Source: UMGS1532 sp045542355 (GTDB lineage: Bacteria > Bacillota > Clostridia > Oscillospirales > Acutalibacteraceae). From it: a DNA stretch of 5,682 nucleotides. Location: positions 1 to 5,682 of the forward strand of contig JAZQKX010000009.1 of NCBI GenBank assembly GCA_045542355.1, read 5' to 3'. The notes under the pieces are model-generated. The model ran no database searches. It was given only the letters and a program-made list of their open reading frames with translations, and was not told where the DNA came from. Shown here piece by piece: positions 5,334 through 5,682 of the stretch (position 1 is the stretch's first letter; each line of letters begins with the position of its first letter). The position numbers were made by a program, and so were the translations under genes.

Positions 5334-5336
5334 GTG

Positions 5337-5368
5337 TTGACAAGCGGTGGTTTTAGTGGTAATATAAT
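5337..5368 (+). promoter_or_regulatory. Main promoter of the rRNA operon
   Basis: A perfect -35 TTGACA (5337-5342) is followed by the overlapping -10 candidates TAATAT (5360-5365, spacing 17, 4/6) and TATAAT (5363-5368, spacing 20, perfect). Transcription would start near 5373-5376, giving a leader of about 180 bases before mature 16S. The A-tracts directly upstream strengthen the call. Confidence 0.8.
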
Positions 5369-5396
5369 CAAGCTGACCCTTTGCGGGGAGGCAAAA

Positions 5397-5412
5397 TGGA
5401 CCTTGAAAATTA
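5397..5412 (+). promoter_or_regulatory. boxA-like antitermination element in the rRNA leader
   Basis: TGGACCTTGAAAATTA resembles the boxA elements of Firmicutes rRNA leaders, which have the form TGNTCTTTGAAAAC. BoxA in the nascent leader is bound by NusB-NusE so that the untranslated rRNA transcript escapes termination. It lies about 25 bases after the expected transcription start, the usual position. Confidence 0.65.
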
Positions 5413-5444
5413 AACAACGATAAGATTTATTTGGACCCGACAAT

Positions 5445-5522
5445 TCTTGATTAAAGTAATTCAAGACAAACGGAAAAATAACGCAAGCGTTATTAAAAAG
5501 TATTGAGCTAACAAGCTTGAAT
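5445..5522 (+). other. 16S leader with small stem-loops and two mutually exclusive pairings
   Basis: TCTTGA (5445-5450) can pair with TCAAGA (5461-5466). AATAACGC (5477-5484) pairs with GCGTTATT (5487-5494). ATTCAAG (5459-5465) can instead pair with CTTGAAT (5516-5522), which excludes the first pairing and would enclose the middle hairpin. Such elements belong to the transcribed leader that is removed during 16S maturation. Confidence 0.5.
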
Positions 5523-5528
5523 CTAAAG

Positions 5529-5552
5529 ATTTTAACACTTCGGTGTTGAGAT
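5529..5552 (+). other. UUCG-capped leader hairpin just before mature 16S
   Basis: AACAC-TTCG-GTGTT (5534-5547) is a classic C(UUCG)G tetraloop hairpin. Five weaker pairs below it (5529-5533 with 5548-5552, two of them G-U) give about 10 pairs. It ends 4 bases before the expected 16S 5' end and may guide folding or processing there. Confidence 0.7.
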
Positions 5553-5556
5553 ACAA

Positions 5557-5682
<126 letters not shown>

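Noticed and set aside
5084..5336. A small mobile element or MITE in the divergent intergenic region
   Set aside because: There are inverted repeats, but no pair of matching ends enclosing the region and no target-site duplication that I can see.
5282..5464. A 60-codon minus-strand frame in the rRNA promoter and leader
   Set aside because: It overlaps the rRNA -35/-10, A-tracts and boxA, which explain the sequence; there is no convincing ribosome site.

Overview
The window reads as part of the chromosome of a Gram-positive anaerobe of the class Clostridia, probably near the Ruminococcaceae/Oscillospiraceae. The clues are the order hrcA-grpE-dnaK-dnaJ behind a perfect CIRCE operator, a DnaK that lacks the nucleotide-binding-domain insert found in Gram-negative homologues, a 16S rRNA 5' end of Firmicutes type, and a lysine-rich fibronectin-III-like C-terminus typical of clostridial surface proteins. 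The family-level placement is inference; the visible 126 bases of 16S do not settle it.

Layout, left to right. Positions 1-226 (+) hold the last 74 codons of a surface-type protein. Two back-to-back stem-loops (244-320) separate it from the converging heat-shock operon and probably terminate transcription from each side. The operon runs on the minus strand from about 5048 down to 325: promoter and CIRCE (5019-5083), hrcA (GTG start), grpE, dnaK, then dnaJ (TTG start). A strong GC-rich stem-loop lies between dnaK and dnaJ. Positions 5046-5556 carry no protein gene. They hold the divergent promoters of the heat-shock operon and of a ribosomal RNA operon, three consecutive inverted repeats, phased A-tracts, an rRNA leader with a boxA-like element, and then the start of 16S rRNA (5557 to the window edge).

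How the parts work together. HrcA represses its own operon at CIRCE. DnaK, DnaJ and GrpE form the Hsp70 folding cycle: DnaJ delivers substrate and stimulates ATP hydrolysis, GrpE exchanges the nucleotide. The operon is convergent with the surface gene and divergent from the rRNA operon, so one intergenic region of about 500 bp serves a stress operon and a growth-rate operon.

I see no new protein system: all four complete genes are classical. The less explained material is in the divergent region (stacked inverted repeats, CtsR-like heptads, several candidate promoters) and in the dnaK-dnaJ intercistronic hairpin.
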